NCBI RefSeq assembly: GCF_001540865.1 | Contig: NC_033639.1 | Span: forward strand, 1,053,117-1,117,116 | Origin: Ananas comosus | Lineage: Eukaryota > Streptophyta > Magnoliopsida > Poales > Bromeliaceae | DNA length: 64,000 bases | Direction of reading: 5' to 3' | Shown: one piece after another, positions 22,453 through 34,281 of the stretch | Position numbering within the stretch: the first letter of the stretch is position 1 | How the letters are laid out: every line of letters begins with the position of its first letter | Translations under genes and position numbers: made by a program | Notes under the pieces: generated by a model | Told to the model about the DNA's origin: nothing | The model's input: the letters and a program-made list of their open reading frames with translations, nothing else | The model's database searches: none

Positions 22453-23606
22453 GGCGCGGAGCGTAAACCCTCAAAACCACGAGAGCGAAAAAAAAAAAAA
22501 TCAACTTTTCCGACACTTTCGCTGTCTCTCTCTCTCTCACTACATATATTTATGTGGCGAAAATGCATAAAACCCCTTTTTCTACATAAAAATGTGAAAG
22601 AGGCCCTGAAATCCGGGCTTTTTTAAAATTTAGTCCCTAAAAAAATTACAAATGACCCTAACAAATTTATATTTGTATATATGGCCATCTCCTTGCCACG
22701 TAAGTGTCACATTGGCAATTTTAAGTTAAACACGATGATTGAATCACTGTATTCATATTCATACTTTAGTCCCTTTTTTAAACTTAAGGGCAATAAAAAA
22801 TATAAAAAGAAACACGGCGATTGTTCAACTTAAAAACGCCACCTAAACACTCGCATGGTAAAGAGGAAAATATTTATACAAATATAAATTTATAAGACTA
22901 TTTATAAAAAAAAATTAAAGAGGCTAAACACAAAAAAAAAAATCCCTGAAAATCACTAGTGGTGAAGTCTCCATTCTTGTGGATAAATGAGGTGTATATC
23001 CTACACCCTTTTAAAGATGCGTACAGTTAGCATTATTCTTATTTAAGGCTAAATTACAAAAAATTATCTTATAAATATGTTTTTCATTTTTTTTTTCTAA
23101 TTTTCAAAAACTTATATTTTACCCTCTCAATATTTCAAGTTATTGCAATTAGCCCCCTTTTGTCAGTGTTCTATTACTATTCCGTCAATTTTTTATAATT
23201 TATACTAAAAAGATCCTTCAGAATAACAAGAAATATATTAAAAAAATATTTTTTCTTATACAAGAAGTAAGATCAGTTTGGTTATTTTGCCATTTCCATT
23301 AACATCGTATTTTTCTGAAATCATTTCTGAATTTTTAACGAGTATTTGTAGAGGGATTTTCTTTTAATGTCTTGAAACTAGCCATCGTCCAAAATGTTAT
23401 AGCTATATTAAGAGATTTAGCCCTATTATAGCTTATATATAGGACTATCTGAGAACTTACATAACGCGGAGTCATTTTGAATAACGGAGAAATATATGAC
23501 AAGTATATTTGAAATAAAAAAAAGTTAGGAATGTATAAGATATTTTTAAAGTTTTGAGGGGTATACTAGATATTATCCCTATTTTTTAATAAAACATATT
23601 CTCGAA

Positions 23607-23644
<38 letters not shown>

Positions 23645-23770
23645 AATTAATTATGTAAAAATTACGTCGTATATATCTCGTCGACCTCCGAAAAAGGCGT
23701 TTTGTCCCTCTTCTTCTTCGTCCCCCGATCTCGATCTCTCCGGCCTAGGGTTAGGGTTTCGGCGTCGGCG
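22453..23770. promoter_or_regulatory. Bidirectional intergenic region between SWIB and EMC3
   Basis: The 1.3 kb separating two divergent start codons. On the SWIB side there is a CT tract (22524-22538) and a TATA-like ATAAATATATG (reverse of about 22542-22555). On the EMC3 side, CTAGGGTTAGGGTTTC (23745-23760) is a telo-box-like motif in the 5' UTR. Between them lie a Cassandra remnant and a (TTA)n microsatellite (23608-23643). Possible coordinated expression is inference only. Confidence 0.55.
23383..23445 (-). mobile_element. Cassandra LTR remnant
   Basis: CATCGTCCAAAATGTTATAGC..ATTAAGAGATTTAGCCCTATTATAGCTTATATATAGGA aligns by eye with the LTR part at 2027-2080 and with 1630-1680 of the Cassandra element. 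The 5S-like part is missing, so this is a truncated LTR. Confidence 0.7.
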
Positions 23771-23927
23771 ATGGCGGAGGACCTGGTTCTCGACACGGCG
23801 ATAAGAGATTGGGTCCTCGTCCCCCTCTCCGTGGTGATGGTCCTCATCGGCATCCTCCGCTACTTCGTCTCCAAGCTCATGCGATCCACCCAGCTCCCCG
23901 ATGCCAAGGTCGTCAAGGAAGGGTAGG

Positions 23928-23973
<46 letters not shown>

Positions 23974-26900
23974 GGTCTCTGGATCTCGATTTCGTTACAA
24001 AAGTGGGGTTTTCGGGTAGTTTCGGGCCCATGGGAGTGGTCTGTGGGCTTAATGTCGAATTAGGAGTAAATTTTGATCCCAGCGCTCTCGATCGTAGTTC
24101 AGATTGCAGTGTTGGCGGTGGTTCTCTCTTGCGCGGTCTCTGGATCTCGATTCTGCCCTAAAGGTGGGATTTTGGGTAGTTTTTTTTGGCTGGGATTGAT
24201 CACGGAAGTTATTTATCGAGCACAAAGTCGAATTAAGTATAAATTTTGATCCTAACGATCTCGATCGAAGGTAAGAGTTTAGTGTTTGTGTTGGCTCGTC
24301 TTCTCTCGTGGTTCTGGGTCTTGATTCTGCCCTAATGGAGGGGATTTCCGATAAATTTTGGCCTAGATTGATCGCAGGGGTCATATATGTAGGGTTTAAC
24401 ATCGAATTAGGAATAAAATTTGATCCTAATCTCTTAATGGTAGGCATGATTTCAGTTTTGGGACCAAGGGGGTGAATTTCGGGACCTGTTGCGAAATCCT
24501 AAATTTTGGCCGGTGTTACTAACCTAAAATTAATTCTGTAGGATTGGATCAAATGATCACTTTTTCATGGCGGTGATTAACTTGGTGTTGCATTGGTTTC
24601 AGGCAGGTGATTATTAGGGCGAGGAACTTGAGGGCAGCTGCGGGTTTCATCCCGGCAAAGGCATTTCGGGCTCGAAGGATTTATTTCACCAACGAGGTAA
24701 TTCACTTCAAATCATTTTCTTTGTTGTCTTCAGTTCAATTTTTGTTCCAGTTGGTTCGTCTTATAAATTTTTGTCGCATTTCCGGGCAAACTTAACCATG
24801 ATAACCAGTATGAAAAGACACAATCTGCTACTTAGGATCTGACCTTAATGTTGTTGGATGCTATTGACAATTTATTATATATCATGTTGAATTTAAAAGC
24901 TGATCAAAGTTAAATTGTTGGGCTATTGTAGGAGAATGGCTTACTGCATGTTCCAAAAGAGCAAGCGCAAAATGCACAAGCACAAATGTTCTCAGATCCA
25001 AACATGGCAATGGACATGATGAAGAAGAACCTCTCGATGATTATACCGCAGGTACTGCCATTAATATTTCTCCTAATAACTCACTTATCTTCTATAACCA
25101 AAACTTCACATCATTCTGTTTCAGACTCTCACATTTGCATGGGTGAACTTCTTCTTCTCTGGTTTTGTCGCGGGTAAGTTTTTGCCTTTTCATTGTGACA
25201 AGGTGAAACCTTCATCGATTATGTTAACGACAGTTCTTTTGGATCTTTAATGTTGCTTGGACCTTTCCTACTGCTAGAAATTGTGCTTCGTTGTTGGTAC
25301 ATAGTAAGATATATTTAACAATGAATTGTACCTTAGCAAATAGATATCTGCATTTAGGATTTAATTTTTGTGCTCATTGAGTCATTGTGGGTCAATTTAA
25401 AATTCTAGCTGTTATTCAAGGAAGGAATTAATTTCTTCATTCAGGCATTCGTTACCTTTCTTTATCTTGTTTGATTTTATGGGAAAATGCTGCAGCTGTT
25501 TATGGCAGCCATAGCCACACTATGTGTATTTGCTTCTTTTTTAAATCTCGTTAATACACGTCCAAAATATATTCAGTGAAAGTCGTGTTATGGGAGGCTG
25601 GTACAAAGTAGCCAAGAATTTACTTATCTATATCCCTTTCTTATAGTAGGTTTACTAAAAGCTAGACCACTCCTATCCCTTATAATCACTCTAGATAATT
25701 TTCAAACATATATATCATAATTGGGCTGATCTTGTGAAGATTCCCCCTGAATAGTTGTTGCTTGTAGAGTATGCTATTGGTTGAATCTTGTTAATTTTTT
25801 ATGTGCTTTCGTTCTTTATTTTGTCGCCCTTTTCTTTTCTCTGTTTAGAAGCATAGGTTAAGTCGTAAATTTCTTGAAACCTCCAAAAACTGCTGGCTTC
25901 TGGATCAAGTCTTTGTAAACTGTTGGCTTCTGGTTGTACCACTTTTCAAGAATCATGTTGCCTTATTAAATAAAAAAAACTGCTACTGCTATCTAGTTGC
26001 ATATTTCACCAAGCCCCGCGTTCCTCAATAAATGAATGAAACTTTTTGGGCGATGCATCTGAGTTATTGTTGTGACTATTTTGTGTTTGTCTCTCTTTTC
26101 AGCAAAAATACCTTTCCCTCTGACGCAAAGATTCAGGGGAATGCTACAAAATGGTATCGATCTGAGCACTGTTGATGTGAGCTATGTCAGCAGTCGTTCC
26201 TGGTGCGCCTTTTTGCACAAATAAATTTCTTTGGTTACCTCAAGTAATTTCTTAATTCTTTTTTTTTAAGCCTTAGTTATTATTCATGATTCATCTTTGT
26301 TTTCATTAGGTACTTCCTTAATTTATTTGGGTTGAGGGGCCTATTCAGCCTTATCCTTGGTGAAGAAAATGGTCAGTAGTTAACCTCACTGTTGTGTTTC
26401 TTTTTTTTAAAAAAAATTGTGTGATAATTGGGCTAAGCAATTTTATAATTTTTATTAATATTTGGAAAATTCTATATGATATATTTTTTATTCTGTACAG
26501 CCGTGGATGACACCCAGAAAATGATGCAAATGGGTGGATTTGGTTTCGATGCGTCAAGGGTATGGTGCTCATAACCGCTAAAACTATGTGCGATAGTAAT
26601 AATTAAATTTTATCATGCTCATCATTGTGCTGTGATCCGATACAAATGCGTTTTTTTAATAAGAGTTTCTCAAAATGGTTTTTAAGCTATCATCACATTG
26701 AATTAAGATAATTGGTTGGAGACCCGTTTCAGTTTTCTTTTAGCCGCCGTGCTTATTTCTGGAAGAAGTTTGTCGACGTCTCCTTTAAATTCTATACATT
26801 CCATTGATAAACTTTTAGCGAATAGTTATTTATTACTCCCTTTATGATGGCAAGCAGCTGGTAGTATTAACTCCTGGAAATAAAGATAAACAAATTCTTG

Positions 26901-27741
26901 ATAATATATTCTCGTTTTCTTCTTGAAAGAATAGACAACTAAAAATGTGTGATAAGTTGGGCATTTAGATCTTAGTAAACCCTTACAGGAAACCTCTAAG
27001 CTAATAAAAAAGCAGGATTGGCTGGCTCTCTTTGGTGCTTATTACGTGTTAAATATAAAAATATTTAAACACCATTCTCTACTAACTTAAGTTTTTAACG
27101 ATTATTTTGTATTATTTGACATTACATAACAAACTGCTCAACCCTCCCTCAGAGAACCAAAAATAAAAGGCAAATTTTTTTATGGTGGTACACGGGCTGC
27201 CAGTTCCGGAACTTCCAGTTCTACTAGGCCCAAAAAAAAATTTCTTCCCCCCTCTTTCTTATTGAAATTACTGAGATGCCCGTGACCTCGTGATTGTGAC
27301 GCACCATTGTTTGATTTGCTTGTGATACACCCATTGCACTTGGAATGTTGCACAAAAGACCCCCTCTTAAATTGCAGTTGGATATCGGTTACTTTTTTTG
27401 TGAAATCTAAATTAGGACATCTAAGGTTTCTTTCCTGGGTAGTTTTGTCTGGTCCTCTAGAAGTTAAAATCATCACTGATTCATATTCCACTCTCAATCT
27501 TCTCTGAAAATGCCGCTGTATTCTCGCCGCTTTACTTACCACTGAATTATGAAAAACCTTTTGTTTCTCGTCTGATGTGCAATACAAATCGAATGTATGA
27601 AGTTCACAACTTTTGGTTCTCTTTGCTGTCTTTTAGAGCTTGGCCGCGGAAAAGGACAGCCTCGATATCATTCAGCATGAATGGACGCTTCCGAAGATGG
27701 AGCAGCGCGCGGAAGAAGTGTTGAGAAAGCTAGTTAAGTAA
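23771..27741 (+). CDS. EMC3: ER membrane protein complex subunit 3
   Basis: Core subunit of the ER membrane complex, a YidC/Oxa1-superfamily insertase that places tail-anchored and multipass proteins into the ER membrane. Eight exons: 23771-23922, 24603-24696, 24932-25051, 25125-25173, 26103-26202, 26310-26371, 26501-26559, 27637-27741; they sum to 741 nt and 246 residues, the usual plant length. Start [18 protein letters not shown]. Three hydrophobic segments are visible (about 14-34, 123-140, 172-188), the conserved [12 protein letters not shown] (loop), and a Met-rich cytosolic stretch [17 protein letters not shown] (about 104-120) typical of the substrate vestibule. The C-terminus ends EEVLRKLVK. 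Exons 6-8 reappear inverted and frame-broken at 32687-34097. Confidence 0.94.
23931..23973. repeat. (CT)n microsatellite beside the EMC3 intron 1 donor
   Basis: A pure CT tract of about 43 bp starting 9 bp after the GTAGGT donor of EMC3 intron 1. Confidence 0.95.
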
Positions 27742-28670
27742 AACAAAATTCCGCACCACCTGCATAAGACCCAATCTGAGCTTAACTCCTGTTTTGAACA
27801 TCAGATGAAGGATTTTTTTTTAATCTTTTTGTTGATGATTAATGTTTACTAGTTTTTGTACTTCCGTTGGGCTTGATAAGCTAGAAACTTAGATACAAAG
27901 AACAGTTTTCCAGATCAAGTTCTTCGTCGTGCAGAGAGAGTAATTGCTTGTCTTTTCTCTAATGTATGGATATTTCTTACGTTGTTTCGCAGTAGATATT
28001 TTCTTCTCGAAAGGAACCGAAATGGTAACAAATTCAGTGCTTTCGATATGTCGCATTATTCTGCCCTTTTGTTGTGTCACAATTCGAGAGTCTTACTTTA
28101 TTTTTCATTCTTGTCGCAAAATCTGTGTCTGCGAAGCATTTTCGGCATATTTTGTCAAGGAGGAAACACAAAAAAGGAAAAAAAAAATGGAGGTTACATT
28201 ATAAAGGTATCAACCATTCATAAAGTGGTTCATCCAACTGCATGATACTTGAATGCTTGAACCTCATGCAGAAAATATCATTGGCAGAGAGAGAGAGAGA
28301 GTACTGTGCTTCTGGCTGGATTTGGTTGGAAATGAGCATTTGAAAATTGAAATCCCAAATATGGAAAATCTATTTTGAAATTTTTTATTTTTTATTTTTG
28401 GCTTTCTAGCTTTAATAAAGAACTGTTGCTAAATTTTAGGTTCTGTGTAGGCCTGTTTCTACTACTGCTTATAGCATCATCATCAGCCTCTTATTAAGTG
28501 TTAGGTAAAGAGGAAAATCTGGAACTCCTGTTGCAGCAGAAAGCGAAAATTAGGAGATTCTGATTTTGAGAAAGAAGCAAAAGCTCCAAATCTCCAATTA
28601 TAATGCTTTTGATGATGATTCTAGTGCGAAAAGTTGTTGTTGAGGGTATGTCAAGATTATCATTCTTTTA

Positions 28671-29216
28671 GGGCCTGTTTGATTTCTTGGAAAATAGTTG
28701 AAAATTATTTTCTGAAGAAAAAAAAATTGTGAAAAAGAAATTTTTTTCTATGTATATTTGTTTGGTTGGTAAGGAGAAAAATGGAAACCAGTTTTTCATT
28801 TCTATTTTGCTTATTTGCCATTATGAACGTTTTAAAATTTAGTATAATACTCACAATTTTTTTACAATATAAATAATAAATAATAAATAATTAAATAAAA
28901 ATAAAATTTAATTATATTTTGGTATAGATAAAATAATTTGACAAAAGAGATGCAGACGGTGGAGAGAGGGAGATTGGCTATGCCGTATATATAGAATTAG
29001 GCTATTATATTATTAATAGTATAATGCATTTGGTTCTATTAGATTTTCGACCCTTGGATGAAAATATGTGCGGCTAGGATGAAAGTAATTTTTTAGAATT
29101 GAGTGGGTGGTTGGTTGAATAATATGATCTAATGGATGGAAATAATCAGAATTTATCTAATGGTGGAAAACTCGACAGTATTAAACACTTGATACTATCG
29201 ATAGTATAATAGCCGG

Positions 29217-29251
<35 letters not shown>

Positions 29252-29938
29252 GGGTTACTATACTCATTATAAATCTCTTTGTACTCATAAGTTTTCAGCC
29301 GTTAAATCTACTCTTTTTATCATTTCCACCCGTTAGATTATACTATTCAATCAATCACCCACTCAACCCTATGGAACTACTATCATCCTAATCGCACTTC
29401 CGGTCATCTAACAATCGAAAATTTATCAGTATAAAGAGGTCTATGATCATAAGAATATAGTAGATTGGGATAATAGTGGGAGATGGTGGAAATGATGGAT
29501 TGAGTGATAAACATACACCAATGAATTAGAAAAGAGGTTTTTCTAAAAAAAACAGTTTTCATCTTCCTTAAAAATATTTGAAAAACGAAAAAAAGATTCG
29601 TGAAATATAAAAAAATAATTTCTCAAAAAATTTATTTTTTCTGTGAACCAAACACACGAAAAATAATTTTCCAGCTTGAAAAAAGATTTTCAGGGTATTT
29701 TATAAGGAAACAAACAAATGGCATTAATATACAGGTTCCTTTTGAAATTCTAGAAAGATTATATATATTATGTATAATAAAGAAATAAATAATTTATTTT
29801 CATTTGTAATATCTCACAAAAAGTTGGTTATAATATATTTTCTCTAATCCCATCGAAAAACAAAAAAAAAAAAAAAAATTATGCTTTTACTATAATACTG
29901 CTTTGACTAACATTTGACAAACCTTTAATACCAAACAG
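28671..29938. repeat. MITE-like AT-rich region downstream of EMC3
   Basis: Starts GGGCCTGTTTGATTTCTTGG and ends TAATACCAAACAGGG, with CTGTTTGG-type inverted ends and internal A/T-rich foldback pieces, including phrases at 29030-29220 and 29240-29460 that are mutually related and reversed (GTGGGTGGTTGGTTGAATAATA versus TATTCAATCAATCACCCACTC). Probably several nested MITEs. An (AT)n lies at 29221-29247. Confidence 0.5.
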
Positions 29939-30660
29939 GGTTTTTTTTTTTTTTTTTTTTTTTTCTGTTTGGTATTAAAGGTTTTGTCAAATGTTTAGTC
30001 AAAGCAGTATTATAGTAAAGCATAATTTTTTTTTTTTTTTGTTTTTCGAATGGGATAGAAAATAATATATTATAACCAACTTTTGTGAGATATTTACAAT
30101 GAAAATAAATTATTTATTTCTTTTTATACATAATATATATAATCTTTCTAGAATTCAAAAGGAACCTGTATATTAATGCCATTTGTTTGTTTCCTTATAA
30201 AATACCCTGAAAATCTTTTTTCAAGCTGGAAAAATTTTTCGTGTGTTTGGTTCACAGAAAAAATAAATTTTTGAGAAATTATATTTTTTTATATTCACGA
30301 ATCTTTTTTTCGTTTTTTCAAATATTTTTAAGGAAGATGAAAACTGTTTTTTTAGAAAAACTCTTTTCTAATTCATTGGTGTATGTTTATCACTCAATCA
30401 TCATTTCCACCATCTCCCCACTATTATCCCAATCTACTATATATCTTATGATCATAGACCTCTTTATACTGATAAATTTTCGTATGTTGAAGATGCCGGA
30501 AGTGCGATTAGGATGATAGTAGTTCCATAGGGTTGAGTGGGTGATTGATGAATAGTATAATCTAACGGGTGGAATGATAAAAAGTAGATTTAACGGCTGA
30601 AAACTTATGAGTACAAAGAGATTTATAATGAGTATAGTAACCCTATTATATATATATATA

Positions 30661-31175
30661 GGCTAAATGCTACTATTCCTATTAATAGGATAGGAGCACT
30701 TGTCCTATCAAGTTGTTCTTGATGATCGAGATTCCGAATCGATTGATCGGACCGTTGAAGTTGATCTAGAGTATTGAAATATCTAGAAACTAAAGTTTCA
30801 TAAATTTATGTAATGTTTACATGGTGATCAAAGTGTCGTAAAATCGACAATTTTTACGGCCTATATGAGCCGTTTGCTGTTTAACGGTGAATTTTTGATA
30901 TGAAAATCTTTATACTATTTAGATAATGTTTGATAACTCTATTACGAACTGAGAAAGTTTAACCTCTATTTTAAGAGGTTATTCATTTATAACCGTTCAT
31001 TTTTCAACTCTTAAGAATGAACTTATAATGATTTTTAATATTAAAAATTTGGTTCTAAATATTTTTAATTGTGTAGATCAACTTCAACGGTGCCGATTAT
31101 CAATTTGAAGTTCGATCATTCAAATCGACTTGATAGGAACAAGATCCCAATCCTATTAATAGGATAGTAGCTGGT

Positions 31176-31177
<2 letters not shown>
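30661..31177. mobile_element. Foldback MITE present only in the right arm of the palindrome
   Basis: A 517-bp element flanked on both sides by (TA)n. Ends GGCTAAATGCTACTATTCC..ATTAATAGGATAGG and ..CCTATTAATAGGATAGTAGCTGGTCC are inverted repeats. Internal phrases (GACCGTTGAAGTTGATCTAGAGTATT, CATGGTGATCAAAGTG) resemble the MITE at 12850-13391. The left arm has only an (AT)n at the equivalent point (29221-29247). Confidence 0.75.
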
Positions 31178-31236
<59 letters not shown>

Positions 31237-32686
31237 TATTATTAAATCGGCATATACTATCGATTAGTATCAAGTGTTTAATACTGTCGAGTTTTCACCA
31301 TTAGATAAATTCTGATTATTTTCATCCATTAGATCATATTATTCAAACCAACCACCCCACTCAATTCTAAAAAATTACTTTCATCCTAGCCCGCATATTT
31401 TCATCCAAGGGTCGAAAATCTAATAGAACCAATGCATTTCATACTATTAATTAATATAATAGCCTAATCTATATTATACGGCATAGCCAATCTCCCTCTC
31501 TCCACCGTTCTGCATCTCTTTTGTAATTATTTTATCTATACCAAAATAATTAAATTTTTTTTATTTAATTATTTATTATTTATTATTTATATTGTAAAAA
31601 AATTGTGAGTATTTACTAAATATTTAAAACTTCATAATGGCAAATAAGCAAATAGAAATGAAAAACTGGTTTCCATTTTTCTCCTTACAACCACAACAAT
31701 ATACATAGAAAAAAATTTCTTTTCACAATTTTTTTTTTCTTCAGAAAATAATTTTCAACTATTTCCAAGAAATCAAACAGGCCCTAAAGAATGATAATCT
31801 TGACATACCTCAACAACAACTCTTTCGCACTAGAATCATCATCAAAAGCATTATAATTGGAGATTTGGAGCTTTTGCTTCTTTCTCAAAATCAGAATCTC
31901 CTAATTTTCGCTTTTCTGCTGCAACAGGAGTTCCAGATTTTCCTCTTTACCTAACACTTATAAAAGGCTGATTGATGATGCTATACAGAGTAGTAGAAAA
32001 CAGGCCTACACAGAACCTAAATTTAGCACAGTCTCTTTATTAAGCTAGAAAGCCAAAATAAAAAATAAAAAATTTCAAAATAGATTTTCATATTTGGGAT
32101 TTCAATTTTCAAATGCCTCATTTCCAACCAAATCCGCAGAAGCACAGTACTCTCTCTCTCTCTCTGCCAATGATATTTTCTGCATGAGGTTCAAGCATTT
32201 CAGTATCATGCAGTTGGATGAACCACTTTATGAATGGTTGATACCTTTATAATGTAACCTCCCATTTTTTTTTCTTTTTTGTGTTCCTCCTGACAAAATA
32301 TGCCGAAAATGCTTCGCAGACACAGATTTTGCGACAAGAATGAAAAAATAAAGTAAGACTCTCGAATTGTGACACACAAAGGGCAGAATAATGCGACATA
32401 TCGAAACACTGAATTTGTTACCACCGGTTCTTTCAAAGAAATATCTACTGCCGAACTATAAGAAATATCCATACATTAGAGAAGACAAGCAATTACTCTC
32501 TTTGCCGACAAGAACTTGATCTGGAAAACTGTTCTTTGTATCTTAATCTAGCTTATCAAGCCAACGGAAGCTACAAAAACTAGTAACATTAATCATCAAC
32601 AAAAGATTAAAAAAAATCCTTCATCTGATGTTCAAAACAGCGAGTTAAGCTCAGATTGGGTCTTATGCAGGTGTGCGGAATTTGTC

Positions 32687-34097
32687 TTACTTAACTAGCT
32701 TTCTCACACTTCTTCCGCGCGCTGCTCATCTTCGGAAGCGCATTCATGCTGAATGATATCGAGGCTGTCCTTTTCGCGGCCAAGCTCTAAAGACAGCCAA
32801 TGAGAACAAAGTTGTAACTGTCACACATTCGATTTGTATTGCAATCAGAGAGAAACAACAGGTTTTATAATTCAGTGGTTAAGTAAAGTGGCGAGATACG
32901 CAGCTTTCAGAGAAGATTGAGAGTGGAATATGATATCAGTTGATGATTTTAACTCTAGAGGACCAGACAAAGCTACCCAGGAAAGAAACCTTAGATGTCC
33001 TAATTTAGATCACAACAAAAGGTAACCGATATCCAACTGCAATTTAAGAGGGGGTCTTTGTGCAACATTCAAGCGCAATGGTTATCAAAGCAAATCAACA
33101 ATGGTGCATCACATCATGAGGTCCTCAAGGGCATCTCAGTAATTTCAATGAAGGGGGGGAAGAAATATTTTTTATGGGCCTAGTAGAACTGGAAGTTCCG
33201 GAACTGGCAGCCCGTGTACGCCATAAAAAATTTGCTTTATTTTGGTTCTCTGAGGAGGGTTGAGCAGTTTGTTATGTAATGTCAAATAATACGAAATAAT
33301 CTTATTCTCTAAAGCTTAAGCTAGTAGAGAATGCGTGTTTAAATTTATTATATTTAACACGTAATAAGCACCAAAGAGAGCCACATCCTGCTTTTTATTA
33401 GCTTAGAGGTTTCTAAGGTTTACTAGATCTAAAATGCCCAACTGTATCACACATTTTAGTTGTCTATTCTTTTCAAGAAGAAAACGAGATATATTATCAA
33501 GAATTTGATTATCTTTATTTCCAGGAGTTATACTACCAGCTGCTTGCCATCATAAAGGGAGTAAAAATAACTATTCGCTAAAAAGTTATCAACGGAATGT
33601 AATAGAATTTAATGGAGACGTCGACAGACTTCTCTTCCAGAAATAGCACGGCGCTAAAAGAAAACTGAAATGGGTCTCCAACCAATTATCTTTAATTCAA
33701 TGTGATAGAGCTTAAAAACCATATTTGAGAAACTCGTATTAAAAAACGCATTTGTATCAGATCACAACACAAAATGATGAGCATGATAAAATTTAATTAT
33801 TACTATCGCACATAGTCTTTAGCGGTTATGAGCCACCATACCCTGACGCATCGAAACCAATCCACCATTTGCTCATTTTCTGTGGGTGTCATCCACGGGG
33901 TCCGCACAGAATAAATTATACATATGAATTATTCCAATCAATTAATGAAATATAAAATGCTTAGAGCCAATTGTCAGCCCTAATTTTTTTTTTTAAAAGA
34001 AAAACGAAACACAACAGTGAGGTTAAACTAACTGACCATTTCTTCACAAGTATAAGACCTGATAGCGTCCCCTCAGCCAAATAATTAAGGAAGTTAC
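32687..34097 (-). pseudogene. Inverted, frame-broken copy of EMC3 exons 8, 7 and 6
   Basis: The exon 8 copy is at 32687-32786 (100 bp against 105 in the gene), the exon 7 copy at about 33841-33898 and the exon 6 copy at about 34037-34097. All carry single-base losses that destroy the frame. Introns are present, so it is not a processed copy. It is part of the palindrome right arm and may be an assembly artefact rather than a genomic pseudogene. Confidence 0.75.
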
Positions 34098-34153
34098 CTA
34101 ATGAAACAAGGATGAATCCAATGATATAACTAAGGATTAAAAAAAAATTAACA

Positions 34154-34189
34154 ATCTCTCTCTTNNNNNNNNNNNNNNNNNNNNNNNNN
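34154..34189. other. Adaptor-like sequence followed by a 25-N gap
   Basis: ATCTCTCTCTT at 34154-34164 directly precedes 25 N (34165-34189). As I know it, this is the opening of the PacBio SMRTbell hairpin adaptor. It begins exactly where similarity to the left palindrome arm stops. An 11-base CT-rich match could occur by chance. Confidence 0.55.
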
Positions 34190-34281
34190 ATTGTTTTTTT
34201 TTTTTTTTTTTTTTTTGAACAATATTACACCATGCAGTATTTCTGCATGAGCTTTTATGACTTTTTTTTTTTTTTTAGGGC

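Larger units (their letters stand above)
26253..34153. repeat. ~7.9-kb near-palindrome spanning the EMC3 3' half
   Basis: Left arm about 26253-29938, loop 29939-29964 (GG plus 24 T), right arm about 29965-34153. The arms mirror each other base for base apart from many small differences: CCAAACAG (29931-29938) meets CTGTTTGG (29965-29972), and downstream every feature of EMC3 introns 5-7 and exons 6-8 returns in reverse. Differences are mostly one-base losses in the right arm, often in short homopolymers. Without the extra MITE the right arm is about 3.67 kb against about 3.69 kb on the left. Confidence 0.93.

Noticed and set aside
21865..22540. Gly/Arg-rich open frames opposite the SWIB exon 1
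   Set aside because: They are shadows of the low-complexity GC-rich exon 1, whose minus-strand frame gives the DEK_C motif and splices into SWIB exons.
32206..32472. Apparent minus-strand ORF near 32.3 kb
   Set aside because: It is the inverted copy of the non-coding sequence downstream of EMC3 (about 27944-28245), inside the palindrome.
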